Positions 1-8,477 of a stretch of DNA of 64,000 bases are shown here, piece after piece (position 1 is the stretch's first letter; every line of letters begins with the position of its first letter). The notes beneath the pieces were generated by a model. The model ran no database searches, was not told the DNA's origin, and worked only from the letters and a program-made list of their open reading frames with translations. The stretch covers positions 535,265-599,264 of the forward strand of contig NZ_JANKHG010000017.1 in NCBI RefSeq assembly GCF_024623725.1, in the 5' to 3' direction. Both the position numbers and the translations under genes were made by a program. This DNA is from Limnobacter parvus (GTDB taxonomy: Bacteria > Pseudomonadota > Gammaproteobacteria > Burkholderiales > Burkholderiaceae_B).

Positions 1-1
1 G

Positions 2-49
2 CGTCCCTTTGCCAACTTGAGCGATTTGCTCAAGGGCAGCAAGAAGTAA
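2..49 (+). CDS. YceD/DUF177 family protein, C-terminal end only
   Basis: The window starts inside this gene. Only the last 15 codons are visible, reading RPFANLSDLLKGSKK and then TAA at 47-49. The RPFA-N-L tail and the position directly before rpmF match the YceD/DUF177 family, a conserved protein linked to rRNA accumulation. This is an inference from a short tail plus synteny. It is probably co-transcribed with rpmF, which starts 24 nt downstream. Confidence 0.6.
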   Translation, partial: RPFANLSDLLKGSKK

Positions 50-73
50 CACCTTTATACATGGAGCTCTAAA

Positions 74-256
74 ATGGCTGTTCAACAGAACAAAAAATCA
101 CCTTCCAAGCGTGGCATGCACCGCTCGCACCAGAACCTGACTGCACCGACCTTGTCGGCTGACTCATCTTCTGGCGAAATTCACTTGCGTCACCACATCA
201 GCCCCAATGGCATGTACCGTGGCAAGAAAGTTGTAAAAACAAAAGCTGACGAGTAA
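74..256 (+). CDS. rpmF: 50S ribosomal protein bL32
   Basis: A 60-residue basic protein of the large ribosomal subunit. The start [19 protein letters not shown] and the later [17 protein letters not shown] block are diagnostic of bL32. It is the cysteine-free type, so no zinc ribbon is expected. A GGAG ribosome-binding site at 63-66 sits 7 nt before the ATG. It lies between yceD and plsX, the usual proteobacterial order, which couples a ribosomal protein to the start of the phospholipid/fatty-acid operon. The length is normal for the family. Confidence 0.98.
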   Translation: MAVQQNKKSPSKRGMHRSHQNLTAPTLSADSSSGEIHLRHHISPNGMYRGKKVVKTKADE

Positions 257-322
257 TTTATTTACAGCTCAACAAGGCAACTGCAGTCATGTTGCCATGA
301 AAACCAAAAGGTCTAAGAACGG

Positions 323-1405
323 ATGGTTCGCATAGCGATTGATTGCATGGGTGGAGACCACGGATTGTCGGTCACCATCCCGGCCTGTTTGCGCTTTATC
401 AAGCTGCATCCCGATGCTCAGCTTGTGCTGGTTGGTAAGCAGGTTGAAATTGAAGCGGCTTTAACCAAGAAAAAAGCCTTGGAGCATCCCCAGATCACCA
501 TTCGTCACGCCAGTGAAGTGGTTGAAATGGACGAGCCGCCCGCTCAAGCCCTACGCAACAAAAAAGACTCGTCTATTCGAGTGTGTGCCAACCTGGTGAA
601 AGACGGGTTGGCGTCTGCGTTCGTCAGTGCGGGTAATACAGGTGCATTGATGGCCATTTCGCGCTTCGTGCTTAAAACGCTCGACAGCATTGACCGCCCA
701 GCGATTGCATCTGCTTTGCCCAATATGAAAGGCAAGGGCACACTGATGCTTGATTTGGGTGCCAATGTGGATTGCGAGCCCACTCACCTTTTTCAGTTTG
801 CCGTCATGGGCTCAGCGTTCGTGAAGGGCACTGAAGGAATTGAGCGCCCAACCGTTGGCTTGTTGAACATTGGCGAAGAAGTAATCAAAGGCAATGACGT
901 GGTGAAAAAAGCCTCGGAGTTGTTGCGTGCAAGCGATTTGAATTTTTACGGCAACGTAGAAGGCAATGACATATACAAAGGCACCACCGACGTAGTGGTG
1001 TGCGATGGTTTTGTTGGCAATGTTGCCCTGAAAACCTCTGAGGGCCTGGCTCAAATGCTGGGCGATATAATAAAGACAGAGTTCAAGAGAGGCCTGTGGC
1101 CCAAAGTGGCTGCAATATTTGCAGCGCCAGTGTTGCTTCGATTTAAAAAAAGGGTGGACCACCGCCGCTACAACGGAGCTGCATTGCTTGGGCTTAAAGG
1201 GATTGTGATAAAAAGCCATGGCTCGGCAGACGCCTATGCCTTTTCCTATGCGATCAAGCGAGCTTACGATGCAGCCAAAGGCAATCTGCTGGACGGTATC
1301 AGGCTCACGATGTCACATTACGTGCCGCTGGCCGCTCCGGCGGCCGAAAGCGCAGGAGAAGCCGCATCTGTTGTAGTCGCGGTGAAACCAGACCAAGTGA
1401 ATTAA
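323..1405 (+). CDS. plsX: Phosphate acyltransferase PlsX
   Basis: PlsX converts acyl-ACP and phosphate to acyl-phosphate, the acyl donor for PlsY at the first step of phospholipid synthesis. It is a peripheral membrane enzyme. The 360-residue product begins [14 protein letters not shown], the hallmark N-terminus, and carries the GNTGALM segment near residue 110. The C-terminal ~25 residues are alanine-rich and look like a poorly conserved tail. Its TAA stop shares an A with the fabH ATG (1-nt overlap), implying translational coupling. The ribosome-binding site before 323 is weak. Confidence 0.97.
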   Translation: MVRIAIDCMGGDHGLSVTIPACLRFIKLHPDAQLVLVGKQVEIEAALTKKKALEHPQITIRHASEVVEMDEPPAQALRNKKDSSIRVCANLVKDGLASAFVSAGNTGALMAISRFVLKTLDSIDRPAIASALPNMKGKGTLMLDLGANVDCEPTHLFQFAVMGSAFVKGTEGIERPTVGLLNIGEEVIKGNDVVKKASELLRASDLNFYGNVEGNDIYKGTTDVVVCDGFVGNVALKTSEGLAQMLGDIIKTEFKRGLWPKVAAIFAAPVLLRFKKRVDHRRYNGAALLGLKGIVIKSHGSADAYAFSYAIKRAYDAAKGNLLDGIRLTMSHYVPLAAPAAESAGEAASVVVAVKPDQVN

Positions 1406-2382
1406 TGTCTCCTTATAGTGCAATCCTTGGCACAGGCGCAAGCCTGCCAAGGCGTGCGGTTTCAAATCAAGAATTAACTGAGTTCCTGGCCGCCAAAGGC
1501 GTAGAAACCAGTGCTGAATGGATTGAAACGCGCACTGGTATCCAACAAAGATACCTCTGTGAACCTGATGAAACCAACAGCCAAATGGCGACCAAGGCCG
1601 CTTTGCGGGCTCTGACTGCTGCCAGCTTGTTGCCAGATCAAATCGACCTCATCATTCTTGCCACTTCAACTCCTGATCAGGTGTTTCCATCCACCGCTTG
1701 CGCAGTTCAAGCGGAAATTGGCGCTAAAAACGCCATGGCTTTCGATATTCAGGCCGTGTGCAGCGGCTTCGTGTATGCGCTCACCGTGGCCGATTCAATG
1801 ATTCGCGCCGGGCAAGCCCGCAACGCATTGGTGATTGGCTCTGAGGTGTTCAGCCGTTTAATGGACTGGCATGACCGAACCACTTGCGTGTTGTTCGGAG
1901 ATGGCGCGGGTGCGGTGGTTTTACAAGCCAGTGAAGCGCCAGGAGTAATGGGTTGCAAATTGCACTCAGATGGCACTTTGAGCGGTATATTGAATGCAAA
2001 CGGTCGCATTGATGGTGGGAAAATTGTGGGCGACCCGTTTTTGCGTATGGACGGGCAGGCTGTTTTTCGCCAAGCCGTGTCTGTGCTGGGTAACAGCGCT
2101 CTGGAATTGTTCGAAAGCTTGAGTTTCAAGCTAGAAGATCTTGATTTCCTCGTGCCACATCAGGCCAACGTGCGGATTTTGCACTCCGTTGCCAAAAAAT
2201 TGAAATTGCCTGAAGAACGCGTGGTGATCACGGTGGGTATGCACGGCAACACCTCGGCAGCCTCCGTTCCGCTGGCATTGAACCACGCTGTGGAACAAAA
2301 ACAGATTAAAAAAGGCCATAACGTGCTCTTACAAGGTGTTGGAGGTGGTTTTACATGGGGCAGTGTGCTCGTTCGCATGTAA
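1405..2382 (+). CDS. fabH: 3-oxoacyl-ACP synthase III (KAS III)
   Basis: FabH starts fatty-acid synthesis by condensing acetyl-CoA with malonyl-ACP. The protein has 325 residues, normal for KAS III. The catalytic triad is visible: Cys119 in the [10 protein letters not shown] motif, His252 in VPHQANVRI and Asn282 in GNTSAAS. The [10 protein letters not shown] motif lies at the C-terminus. The gene overlaps plsX by one base and is followed after 37 nt by fabD, so it sits in the canonical plsX-fabH-fabD-fabG order. Nothing unusual is seen. Confidence 0.98.
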   Translation: MSPYSAILGTGASLPRRAVSNQELTEFLAAKGVETSAEWIETRTGIQQRYLCEPDETNSQMATKAALRALTAASLLPDQIDLIILATSTPDQVFPSTACAVQAEIGAKNAMAFDIQAVCSGFVYALTVADSMIRAGQARNALVIGSEVFSRLMDWHDRTTCVLFGDGAGAVVLQASEAPGVMGCKLHSDGTLSGILNANGRIDGGKIVGDPFLRMDGQAVFRQAVSVLGNSALELFESLSFKLEDLDFLVPHQANVRILHSVAKKLKLPEERVVITVGMHGNTSAASVPLALNHAVEQKQIKKGHNVLLQGVGGGFTWGSVLVRM

Positions 2383-2419
2383 AATAGCGCAAATTGCAAA
2401 TTAGACGAACTCCTCGAAA

Positions 2420-3364
2420 ATGACAAAAAAAATCGCCTTTCTGTTTCCAGGGCAAGGCTCCCAATCAGTTGGAATGCTGAATGCATTTAAAACCAACGCT
2501 TCTACAGCCAGCTTGTACACAACAGCTGGGCTTGAGGCCCAACAGGCTTTGGGGCAGGACCTTGGCTTGTTGATTGAAAATGGTCCCGCTGAATCCCTGA
2601 ATTTGACCGCGAACACCCAACCCGCCATGTTGATGGCCGATGTGTTGGTGCTTCGCGCATGGTTGGCTGCGGGTGGTTCTGCACCAAACCTGGTTGCTGG
2701 GCATTCTTTGGGTGAATATGCAGCATTGGTTGCTGCGGGTGTTTTCAGTTTGTCCGAAGGGCTTGGCTTGGTTCGCATTCGTGCGCAAGCCATGCAGGAG
2801 GCAGTGCCTGTTGGGCAAGGCGGCATGGCTGCCATTCTGGGCCTTGCCGATGAACAAGTGAAAGAAGCGTGCCGCCAGGCCAGCGTAAATGGCGAAGTGG
2901 CTGAAGCAGTGAACTTCAATGCGCCAAGCCAGGTTGTTATTGCAGGCAGTGCGCAGGGCGTGAAAACTGCCTGCGAGGCTGCGAAAGCCTTGGGCGCCAA
3001 GCGTGCTCTGGAATTGCCAGTTTCCGCACCGTTTCATTCCAGCTTGATGAAACCCGCAGCGGTGAAGCTTGCCGCCGCCTTGGCGAACACTAAATTTGAA
3101 ACACCAGCATTGCCTGTGTACAACAACATTGATGTGGCTGTAGAATCCGACCCCGAAAGAATTCGTGATGCGTTGGTGCGGCAGGCTTATGGGCCCGTTC
3201 GGTGGGTTGAAACCATTCAGGCCATGACCGCCGCTGGAACCACGCTGTTTGTAGAATGTGGTCCAGGCAAAGTATTGGCGGGTATGGTCAAACGAATCAG
3301 CGATGTGCCAGTTGTCAATATTTTCGATCCAGACAGCATTCAAGCAGCTCTTCACGCTGAATAA
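2420..3364 (+). CDS. fabD: Malonyl-CoA:ACP transacylase
   Basis: FabD transfers malonyl from CoA to ACP, supplying the extender unit for FabF and FabH. The 314-residue product has the N-terminal LFPGQGSQ motif, the nucleophile Ser96 in GHSLGEYAAL and the catalytic His206 in SAPFHSSLM. These are all standard for malonyl transacylases. It lies 37 nt after fabH and 14 nt before fabG, in the same operon. A long minus-strand open frame covers this gene but has no family resemblance and is taken as a shadow. Confidence 0.98.
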   Translation: MTKKIAFLFPGQGSQSVGMLNAFKTNASTASLYTTAGLEAQQALGQDLGLLIENGPAESLNLTANTQPAMLMADVLVLRAWLAAGGSAPNLVAGHSLGEYAALVAAGVFSLSEGLGLVRIRAQAMQEAVPVGQGGMAAILGLADEQVKEACRQASVNGEVAEAVNFNAPSQVVIAGSAQGVKTACEAAKALGAKRALELPVSAPFHSSLMKPAAVKLAAALANTKFETPALPVYNNIDVAVESDPERIRDALVRQAYGPVRWVETIQAMTAAGTTLFVECGPGKVLAGMVKRISDVPVVNIFDPDSIQAALHAE

Positions 3365-3378
3365 ATAGGACAAGAGAC

Positions 3379-4131
3379 ATGTCATTGTTTGATTTAACAG
3401 GAAAAATTGCCTTGGTCACTGGTGCCAGCCGTGGCATTGGCCGTGAAATCGCCGTTACTTTGGGCAAAGCAGGTGCCACCGTGGTGGGTACTGCTACTTC
3501 TGAAGCCGGTGCTTCTGACATTTCCGAAGGCCTGAAGGCCGCGGGTGTGAAGGGTTTTGGCGCCGTGCTGAATGTGACTGATTCGGCCAGCCTTGAGCCC
3601 TTGTTTGTGCGGATCGCCGAGGAGTTGGGTACGCTTGCCATTTTGGTGAACAACGCAGGTATTACCCGCGACCAGCTTTCCATGCGTATGAAAGACGAGG
3701 ATTGGGATGCGGTGATTGCTACCAATCTGTCGTCGGTGTTCAAGCTGTCCAAGCTGGCCATGAAACCCATGATGAAAGCCAGGACCGGCAGAATGATCAA
3801 TATTACGTCGGTGGTGGGCACAAGCGGTAATGCCGGGCAGGCAAATTATGCTGCTGCCAAGGCAGGCGTGGCCGGAATGACAAAAGCGCTGGCACGTGAA
3901 CTGGGAAGTCGCAATATCACGGTAAACTGTGTTGCGCCCGGATTCATCCAAACTGACATGACCGATTCCCTGTCTGAAACGCAGGTGGATCAGTTGAAGC
4001 AACAAATCCCGCTCGGCCGCATGGGGCAGGTAAGCGACATTGCTGCGGCAGTGTTGTACCTGGCCAGTGATCAGGCGGGGTATGTAACTGGAACCACATT
4101 ACATGTAAATGGTGGAATGTGGATGGGCTAA
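3379..4131 (+). CDS. fabG: 3-oxoacyl-ACP reductase
   Basis: FabG is an NADPH-dependent short-chain dehydrogenase that reduces 3-oxoacyl-ACP in each elongation cycle. The 250-residue protein shows the cofactor motif TGASRGIG (residues 14-21), NNAG (91-94), and the catalytic residues Asn116, Ser144, Tyr157 and Lys161 (YAAAK). An AGGA-type ribosome-binding site precedes the ATG. The gene is followed by a long stem-loop before acpP (see 4131-4174), which may separate its expression from the much more abundant ACP. Confidence 0.98.
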   Translation: MSLFDLTGKIALVTGASRGIGREIAVTLGKAGATVVGTATSEAGASDISEGLKAAGVKGFGAVLNVTDSASLEPLFVRIAEELGTLAILVNNAGITRDQLSMRMKDEDWDAVIATNLSSVFKLSKLAMKPMMKARTGRMINITSVVGTSGNAGQANYAAAKAGVAGMTKALARELGSRNITVNCVAPGFIQTDMTDSLSETQVDQLKQQIPLGRMGQVSDIAAAVLYLASDQAGYVTGTTLHVNGGMWMG

Positions 4132-4174
4132 TAGCAAGGCATTTAGAATATGATCTGTCATATCGCTTTGCTAT
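4131..4174 (+). promoter_or_regulatory. Nested stem-loop between fabG and acpP
   Basis: ATAGCAAGGC (4131-4140) pairs with GCTTTGCTAT (4165-4174), ten pairs with one G-U. A second perfect stem lies inside: ATATGA (4148-4153) with TCATAT (4158-4163) and a TCTG loop. A TTTTT run follows about 9 nt later. The structure abuts the fabG stop codon and lies 40 nt before acpP. It could be a partial terminator or processing site; the gap to the T-tract makes a classical terminator uncertain. Confidence 0.45.
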
Positions 4175-4214
4175 TCTCACTCGATTTTTATTAAAAACCC
4201 ACGGAGGCTCCGTA

Positions 4215-4454
4215 ATGGAAAACATTGAACAGCGCGTTAAGAAGATTGTGGCCGAGCAACTCGGCGTTAAAGAAGAGGAAATTAAAACTGAATCTTCTTT
4301 CGTAGATGATCTCGGCGCTGATTCCTTGGACACAGTGGAATTGGTCATGGCTTTGGAAGAAGAATTTGAAACAGAAATTCCAGACGAAGAAGCAGAAAAG
4401 ATCACCACAGTTCAACAAGCGATTGACTACGTTAAGACAAACTCTAAGTCTTAA
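4215..4454 (+). CDS. acpP: Acyl carrier protein
   Basis: ACP carries growing acyl chains on a phosphopantetheine arm. The 79-residue acidic protein has the attachment serine Ser37 in the [18 protein letters not shown] motif. The ATG at 4215 is chosen because GGAGG (4203-4207) sits 7 nt upstream and the product then begins [10 protein letters not shown], as in other ACPs. The open frame continues upstream to 4119, but that extension has no ACP resemblance. The serine is the substrate of AcpS, which is encoded later in this window at about 15.9 kb. Confidence 0.98.
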   Translation: MENIEQRVKKIVAEQLGVKEEEIKTESSFVDDLGADSLDTVELVMALEEEFETEIPDEEAEKITTVQQAIDYVKTNSKS

Positions 4455-4476
4455 TGGCTGAATTTGAAGGGTCGTC

Positions 4477-4502
4477 GGGGCGGCTTTTGCTGCGCCGGCC
4501 CC
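4477..4502 (+). other. GC-rich hairpin between acpP and fabF
   Basis: GGGGC-GGC (4477-4484) pairs with GCC-G-GCCCC (4494-4502), eight G-C pairs with one bulged G and a nine-base loop. No T-tract follows, so it is probably not an intrinsic terminator. It may stabilise the 3' end of an acpP-only message or mark an RNase processing site. This is inference from the sequence alone. Confidence 0.4.
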
Positions 4503-4539
4503 TGTCAAATCAGGCAAACATTGGATAAAGGGAGGGCTT

Positions 4540-5778
4540 GTGAGCCGTAGACGTGTTGTTATTACCGGTTTGGGCATCATCAGCCCTGTGGGTAATTCTG
4601 TAAGCGAGGCTTGGACAAGCCTGACCCAGGGCAAATCTGGCATTTCAACCATTACCCGTTTTGAGACAGAGGCCCTGACCGCAAAAATTGCCGGCGAAGT
4701 CAAAGGCTTCGACGTGGCAGAATACATTCCAGGTAAAGAAGCCGCACGCATGGATACTTTTATCCATTACGGCTTGGCTGCCGGTATTCAGGCCTTCAAA
4801 GACTCTGGTCTGGAAGTGACCGAACAAAATTCTGAACGAATCGGGGTAAGCATTGGGTCGGGTATTGGTGGTTTGCCAATGATCGAAGACACACACACCG
4901 ATTTGATCAATAAAGGCTACCGTCGAATTTCCCCATTCTTCGTACCGGGCAGCATCATCAATATGATCTCGGGTCACATGTCCATTATGTATGGCTTAAA
5001 AGGCCCGAACATTGCGATGGTTACGGCTTGCACCACAGGTACGCATTCCATCGGTGAAGCGGCGCGAATCATTGAGTACGGCGACGCCGATGTAATGGTT
5101 GCGGGTGGCGCTGAATCCACAGTTTCGCCTTTGGGTATCGGTGGATTTGCCGCCATGCGGGCGCTGTCGACTCGAAACGACGACCCAACAGCCGCCAGCC
5201 GCCCTTGGGACAAAGACCGTGATGGTTTTGTGCTGGGTGAGGGTGCCGGTGTATTGGTGCTCGAAGAATACGAACATGCGAAAAAGCGCGGCGCCAAAAT
5301 TTATGGCGAGGTTGTTGGATACGGAATGAGTGCTGATGCCAGCCACATGACCGCGCCCTGTGCAGACGGTGACGGTGCGGCACGCTGCATGAAAGCCGCT
5401 TTGCGCAACGCGGGCATGAACCCTGAAGACGTGAATTACGTGAACGCTCATGGCACTTCCACGCCGCTTGGCGACGTGGCAGAAACCATGGCTGTGAAAC
5501 GTGCTTTGGGCGACCACGCCTTCAAAACCGTTGTCAATTCAACAAAAAGCATGACAGGGCATTTGCTGGGTGCAGCGGGCGGAATTGAAGCAGTGTTTAC
5601 TGCCTTGGCGGTACACAATCAGGTTTCTCCACCCACAATCAACCTGCTGGAAGCGGGTGAAGGCTGTGATCTGGACTATTGCGCCAACACTGCGCGCGAC
5701 ATGACCATTAAACTGGCCTTGTCCAACTCCTTCGGCTTTGGCGGTACCAACGGTACCTTGGCCATTGCAAGGGTGTAA
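4540..5778 (+). CDS. fabF: 3-oxoacyl-ACP synthase II (KAS II)
   Basis: FabF elongates acyl-ACP with malonyl-ACP. The 412-residue product has the KAS II triad Cys164 ([10 protein letters not shown]), His304 ([11 protein letters not shown]) and His341 ([13 protein letters not shown]). The start is a GTG at 4540, supported by GGAGGG at 4531-4536 and the N-terminus [11 protein letters not shown]. It directly follows acpP, the usual acpP-fabF pair. Length and motifs are normal. Confidence 0.98.
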   Translation: MSRRRVVITGLGIISPVGNSVSEAWTSLTQGKSGISTITRFETEALTAKIAGEVKGFDVAEYIPGKEAARMDTFIHYGLAAGIQAFKDSGLEVTEQNSERIGVSIGSGIGGLPMIEDTHTDLINKGYRRISPFFVPGSIINMISGHMSIMYGLKGPNIAMVTACTTGTHSIGEAARIIEYGDADVMVAGGAESTVSPLGIGGFAAMRALSTRNDDPTAASRPWDKDRDGFVLGEGAGVLVLEEYEHAKKRGAKIYGEVVGYGMSADASHMTAPCADGDGAARCMKAALRNAGMNPEDVNYVNAHGTSTPLGDVAETMAVKRALGDHAFKTVVNSTKSMTGHLLGAAGGIEAVFTALAVHNQVSPPTINLLEAGEGCDLDYCANTARDMTIKLALSNSFGFGGTNGTLAIARV

Positions 5779-5789
5779 CGGGGCGATCC

Positions 5790-6188
5790 TTGTCAAACAC
5801 TCAGTCGGGCAGCATTTTGAATGAATTCACATTCGCTGCCCGAATTGCATCTGTGCTTTCTGGATTTCGCAGGGTAGTCGTGCGGTTCAGTATGCTCGAC
5901 GAACTCGATCCGGTTGTGAAATTCGACCCTCGCTTTTATCTTGTGGAGTCTCAAGATTCAATCGAAACCGTGCGCACTTTGAAACTCTCCCGGGCTTGGT
6001 CAATGCCCCTGGGCGTATTCCTGTTCATGGCGAAGCCCAGTTCGTTCAATTTGCATACCATGTTTGTACCTGCCTCCAGTCCACAGATTGCAATGCCTCG
6101 TGCAGTTCTGAATCGCATGCAGGCACAGCAGTCCTTCGAAAAAACATCACTTTCCACTTATTTTTGGAGGATGCATGTCCTCCGATAA
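5790..6188 (+). CDS. Hypothetical protein between fabF and rpoE
   Basis: A 132-codon frame with a TTG start 11 nt after fabF that runs 14 nt into rpoE. I do not recognise the family. Codon choice resembles the neighbours, so it is probably translated. There is no clear membrane segment or cysteine pair. The C-terminal half has alternating beta-strand-like stretches, and many proteobacteria keep a small YgfX-like gene at about this place, but similarity to YgfX is only a guess. The overlap with rpoE suggests translational coupling. Confidence 0.5.
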   Translation: MSNTQSGSILNEFTFAARIASVLSGFRRVVVRFSMLDELDPVVKFDPRFYLVESQDSIETVRTLKLSRAWSMPLGVFLFMAKPSSFNLHTMFVPASSPQIAMPRAVLNRMQAQQSFEKTSLSTYFWRMHVLR

Positions 6189-6777
6189 AGACGAAGATCT
6201 GCTAATTGTTCAGCGCGTTCAAGCGGGCGACAAGTTGGCATTCAATTTACTGGTCAACAAATACCACAGGCGTGTGGGTCGTTTGTTAACGCGCATGGTC
6301 CGTAATCAGGAAGACATTGAGGACGTGGTTCAGGAAACCTTTATCAAGGCCTACCGCGCCATTGGCAACTTCCGCGGAGACAGTGCCTTCTACACCTGGA
6401 TATACCGAATCGCGATTAATACTGCCAAAAATTTGTTGGTGACTCAGGGCAGGCGACCTTCTACCTTGAAAGAACCAAATGATGGCGACAATGAAACTTT
6501 TGAAGACAATGCCGCTCTTAGTAACATTGATACGCCTGAATCGTTGTACCAAACCAAGCAGATTGGCGAGGCGGTGAACGAGGCCATGGCGGCGTTGCCT
6601 GAAGAATTGAGGTCTGCCATCGTGATGCGAGAAATCGATGGCCTGAGTTATGAAGAAATTGCAGCAGCAATGGATTGCCCAATCGGCACTGTTCGATCCC
6701 GGATCTTCCGGGCTCGTGAAGCGATCGCGGTGAGGATCAAGCCGCTGTTGGAGCCCAAGGGTAGCAAGCGTTGGTAA
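6175..6777 (+). CDS. rpoE: RNA polymerase sigma factor RpoE (ECF, envelope stress)
   Basis: A 200-residue ECF sigma factor directing the envelope-stress regulon. Region 2 spans about residues 8-95 (LIVQRVQAGDKLAFNLLVNKY, then the DIEDVVQETFIKAY block). Region 4 spans about 135-187, with ALPEELRSAI and the helix-turn-helix GLSYEEIAAAMDCPIGTVRSR. GGAGG at 6166-6170 lies 4 nt before the ATG. The following anti-sigma gene, rseB and mucD confirm the RpoE/AlgU identity. It is likely held by RseA at the membrane and released by regulated proteolysis. Confidence 0.96.
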   Translation: MSSDKDEDLLIVQRVQAGDKLAFNLLVNKYHRRVGRLLTRMVRNQEDIEDVVQETFIKAYRAIGNFRGDSAFYTWIYRIAINTAKNLLVTQGRRPSTLKEPNDGDNETFEDNAALSNIDTPESLYQTKQIGEAVNEAMAALPEELRSAIVMREIDGLSYEEIAAAMDCPIGTVRSRIFRAREAIAVRIKPLLEPKGSKRW

Positions 6778-6793
6778 ACCGGTGAGTAAAGTG

Positions 6794-7444
6794 ATGAATA
6801 GAAACGAACAAATTTCCGCGATGTTGGACGGCGAGCTTGAAGAGGCTGAGTTGAAAGCAATTTTGTCGGCGATGGCCGACGAAGAAGTGCAAACTTGGCG
6901 AGCTTTTAGTGCAGTCGGTGACTTAATTCGATCAAGCGACATGGCCGCGTTTCATTCCCCAACGCTTCTTGACCGTATTCAGGCCAGCCTGAATGAGGAA
7001 CCGACGGTGTTTGCGCCAGTATTGGCAACGGCCGTTGCCCGGCAGTCGACAATCCAAAGACTTTTCAACGCTGGGCGTTCCCGCCGCTTGATTGCATCGG
7101 TGGCCGCGGTTGGGTTTTTCAGTTTTGCCCTGAACCAGGCTATTCCTCCTTTGGACAGCCAGGTGCAAATGGTTCGCACCCAAACCATGAACAACACGAT
7201 TAGTGATGAAGAACTGGCCTTGTGGCAGGAATACTTCATGGCTCACCAGCAGAACAGCATCCGAGGCGGTTTATCTGGAGTATCGCCAATTGCTCGCGTG
7301 GAAGCTGATCGCCCAACATTGAACAACACCGAACGCGTTATTTTGAACAATGCGCAGGCGGCTGACTGGATGAATGTCTGGGAGCCATCACCGTATGGCG
7401 CTGACCCATCTGTTCAGTTTAATTATGTGTCTTCAAGCCGTTGA
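6794..7444 (+). CDS. rseA: Anti-sigma factor RseA/MucA-like
   Basis: A predicted single-pass membrane anti-sigma factor that sequesters RpoE. The N-terminus has the RseA signature (EQISAMLDGELEE). One membrane helix lies about two fifths along (RLIASVAAVGFFSFALNQAI), leaving a cytoplasmic sigma-binding part and a periplasmic part for RseB contact. An in-frame GTG at 6782 would add four residues; ATG 6794 is preferred because a GGTGAG-like site sits before it. The product is 216 residues. The periplasmic domain is divergent, as usual in this family. It starts 16 nt after rpoE. Confidence 0.9.
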   Translation: MNRNEQISAMLDGELEEAELKAILSAMADEEVQTWRAFSAVGDLIRSSDMAAFHSPTLLDRIQASLNEEPTVFAPVLATAVARQSTIQRLFNAGRSRRLIASVAAVGFFSFALNQAIPPLDSQVQMVRTQTMNNTISDEELALWQEYFMAHQQNSIRGGLSGVSPIARVEADRPTLNNTERVILNNAQAADWMNVWEPSPYGADPSVQFNYVSSSR

Positions 7445-7481
7445 TTGAAGAGTTTGTGCCAACCCCAGTGACGACCATGCC

Positions 7482-8462
7482 ATGAAGATGTACCGCCCCT
7501 TGAATTTAGCCAAACACGCGATGGCGGGCCTTGTTCTGGCGGCCTCAGCATTTTCTGTGCAAGCAGACTCTGGTTTGTGGAGTTTGGTGTGGGCCAGTCA
7601 TGACCAAGCAAAAGTCCTAAACTATTCTGGTTTGCTGATCACCGAATCAGGCAAGCACTCACAAACTAGCAAGTTACAACATCAGTCCACCAGCGGGGGC
7701 GAATTCGAGGTGCTTGAGCGACTAGACGGACAACCGGCCAAGTGGATTCGACACAACGATCAAATCCAGTGTGTAATTCCTGACAGAAAAATGATCCTAA
7801 CGGAGCGTCGGCACACCTCGATCGCCTTTCCCCGCGTGTTGGCTGGTGAGGACGGCGGTAATGGACTGGAGAAGCTTTACAACATCAGCGAGATGCCAGG
7901 TCAAAGGGTGGCAGGCAGGGCGGTTCGCGTGTTGAAGTTAACCCCAAAGGACGACATGCGTTATGAATATCGTCTGTACATTGATCGTGAAAACAATTTG
8001 TTAATGCGTTCTGAACTCCATTCACCAAAAGGCGAGGTTCTGGAGAACATTGGATTCAAGGAAATTACTTTTGAGCCCACTGTGATTGAAAACCCCGCAT
8101 TGGTGAAAGCCGGGCCCGGATGGCGTACTAGCAGCACCGAAGTAAGAAAAATGTCGCCGGAAGAGTTGACTTATGATTTGCCAGATCTGGCCTTTGGTTT
8201 CAAAAAGGCTGACACAGTTTGCCGTGTGAAAAGCAAGGATGAGCTTATTCATCAAACTGTGTATTCAGATGGATTGTCGACTCTGTCGGTGTTTATTCAG
8301 AAGCACAACGCGGGTCAGTCCATGCCACAAGTGCCGATGAGCCACGGCGCAGTCATGTCAAAATCGGAAACACAAGGGCAGCACCTGGTGACTGTCTTGG
8401 GCGAAGTGCCCGAAAAAACCTTGGGACTTTTTTTAAAGTCTGTTCGTTGGAAGTCTCAATAA
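7482..8462 (+). CDS. rseB: Periplasmic sigma-E regulator RseB/MucB
   Basis: RseB binds the periplasmic part of RseA and senses mislocalised lipoproteins or LPS, controlling RseA cleavage. The 326-residue product starts with a Sec signal peptide (basic MKMYRPLNLAKHA, hydrophobic core, likely cut after VQA near residue 28). A LolA-like N-terminal domain (about 35-220) and a smaller C-terminal domain (about 225-320) follow, the standard MucB layout. Its place between rseA and mucD supports the call. No RseC gene is seen here. Confidence 0.93.
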   Translation: MKMYRPLNLAKHAMAGLVLAASAFSVQADSGLWSLVWASHDQAKVLNYSGLLITESGKHSQTSKLQHQSTSGGEFEVLERLDGQPAKWIRHNDQIQCVIPDRKMILTERRHTSIAFPRVLAGEDGGNGLEKLYNISEMPGQRVAGRAVRVLKLTPKDDMRYEYRLYIDRENNLLMRSELHSPKGEVLENIGFKEITFEPTVIENPALVKAGPGWRTSSTEVRKMSPEELTYDLPDLAFGFKKADTVCRVKSKDELIHQTVYSDGLSTLSVFIQKHNAGQSMPQVPMSHGAVMSKSETQGQHLVTVLGEVPEKTLGLFLKSVRWKSQ

Positions 8463-8477
8463 CAAGGAAATTTTTAA

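Noticed and set aside
2465-3385. 306-codon minus-strand frame opposite fabD
   Set aside because: Shadow of a convincing fabD; no start signal and no domain.
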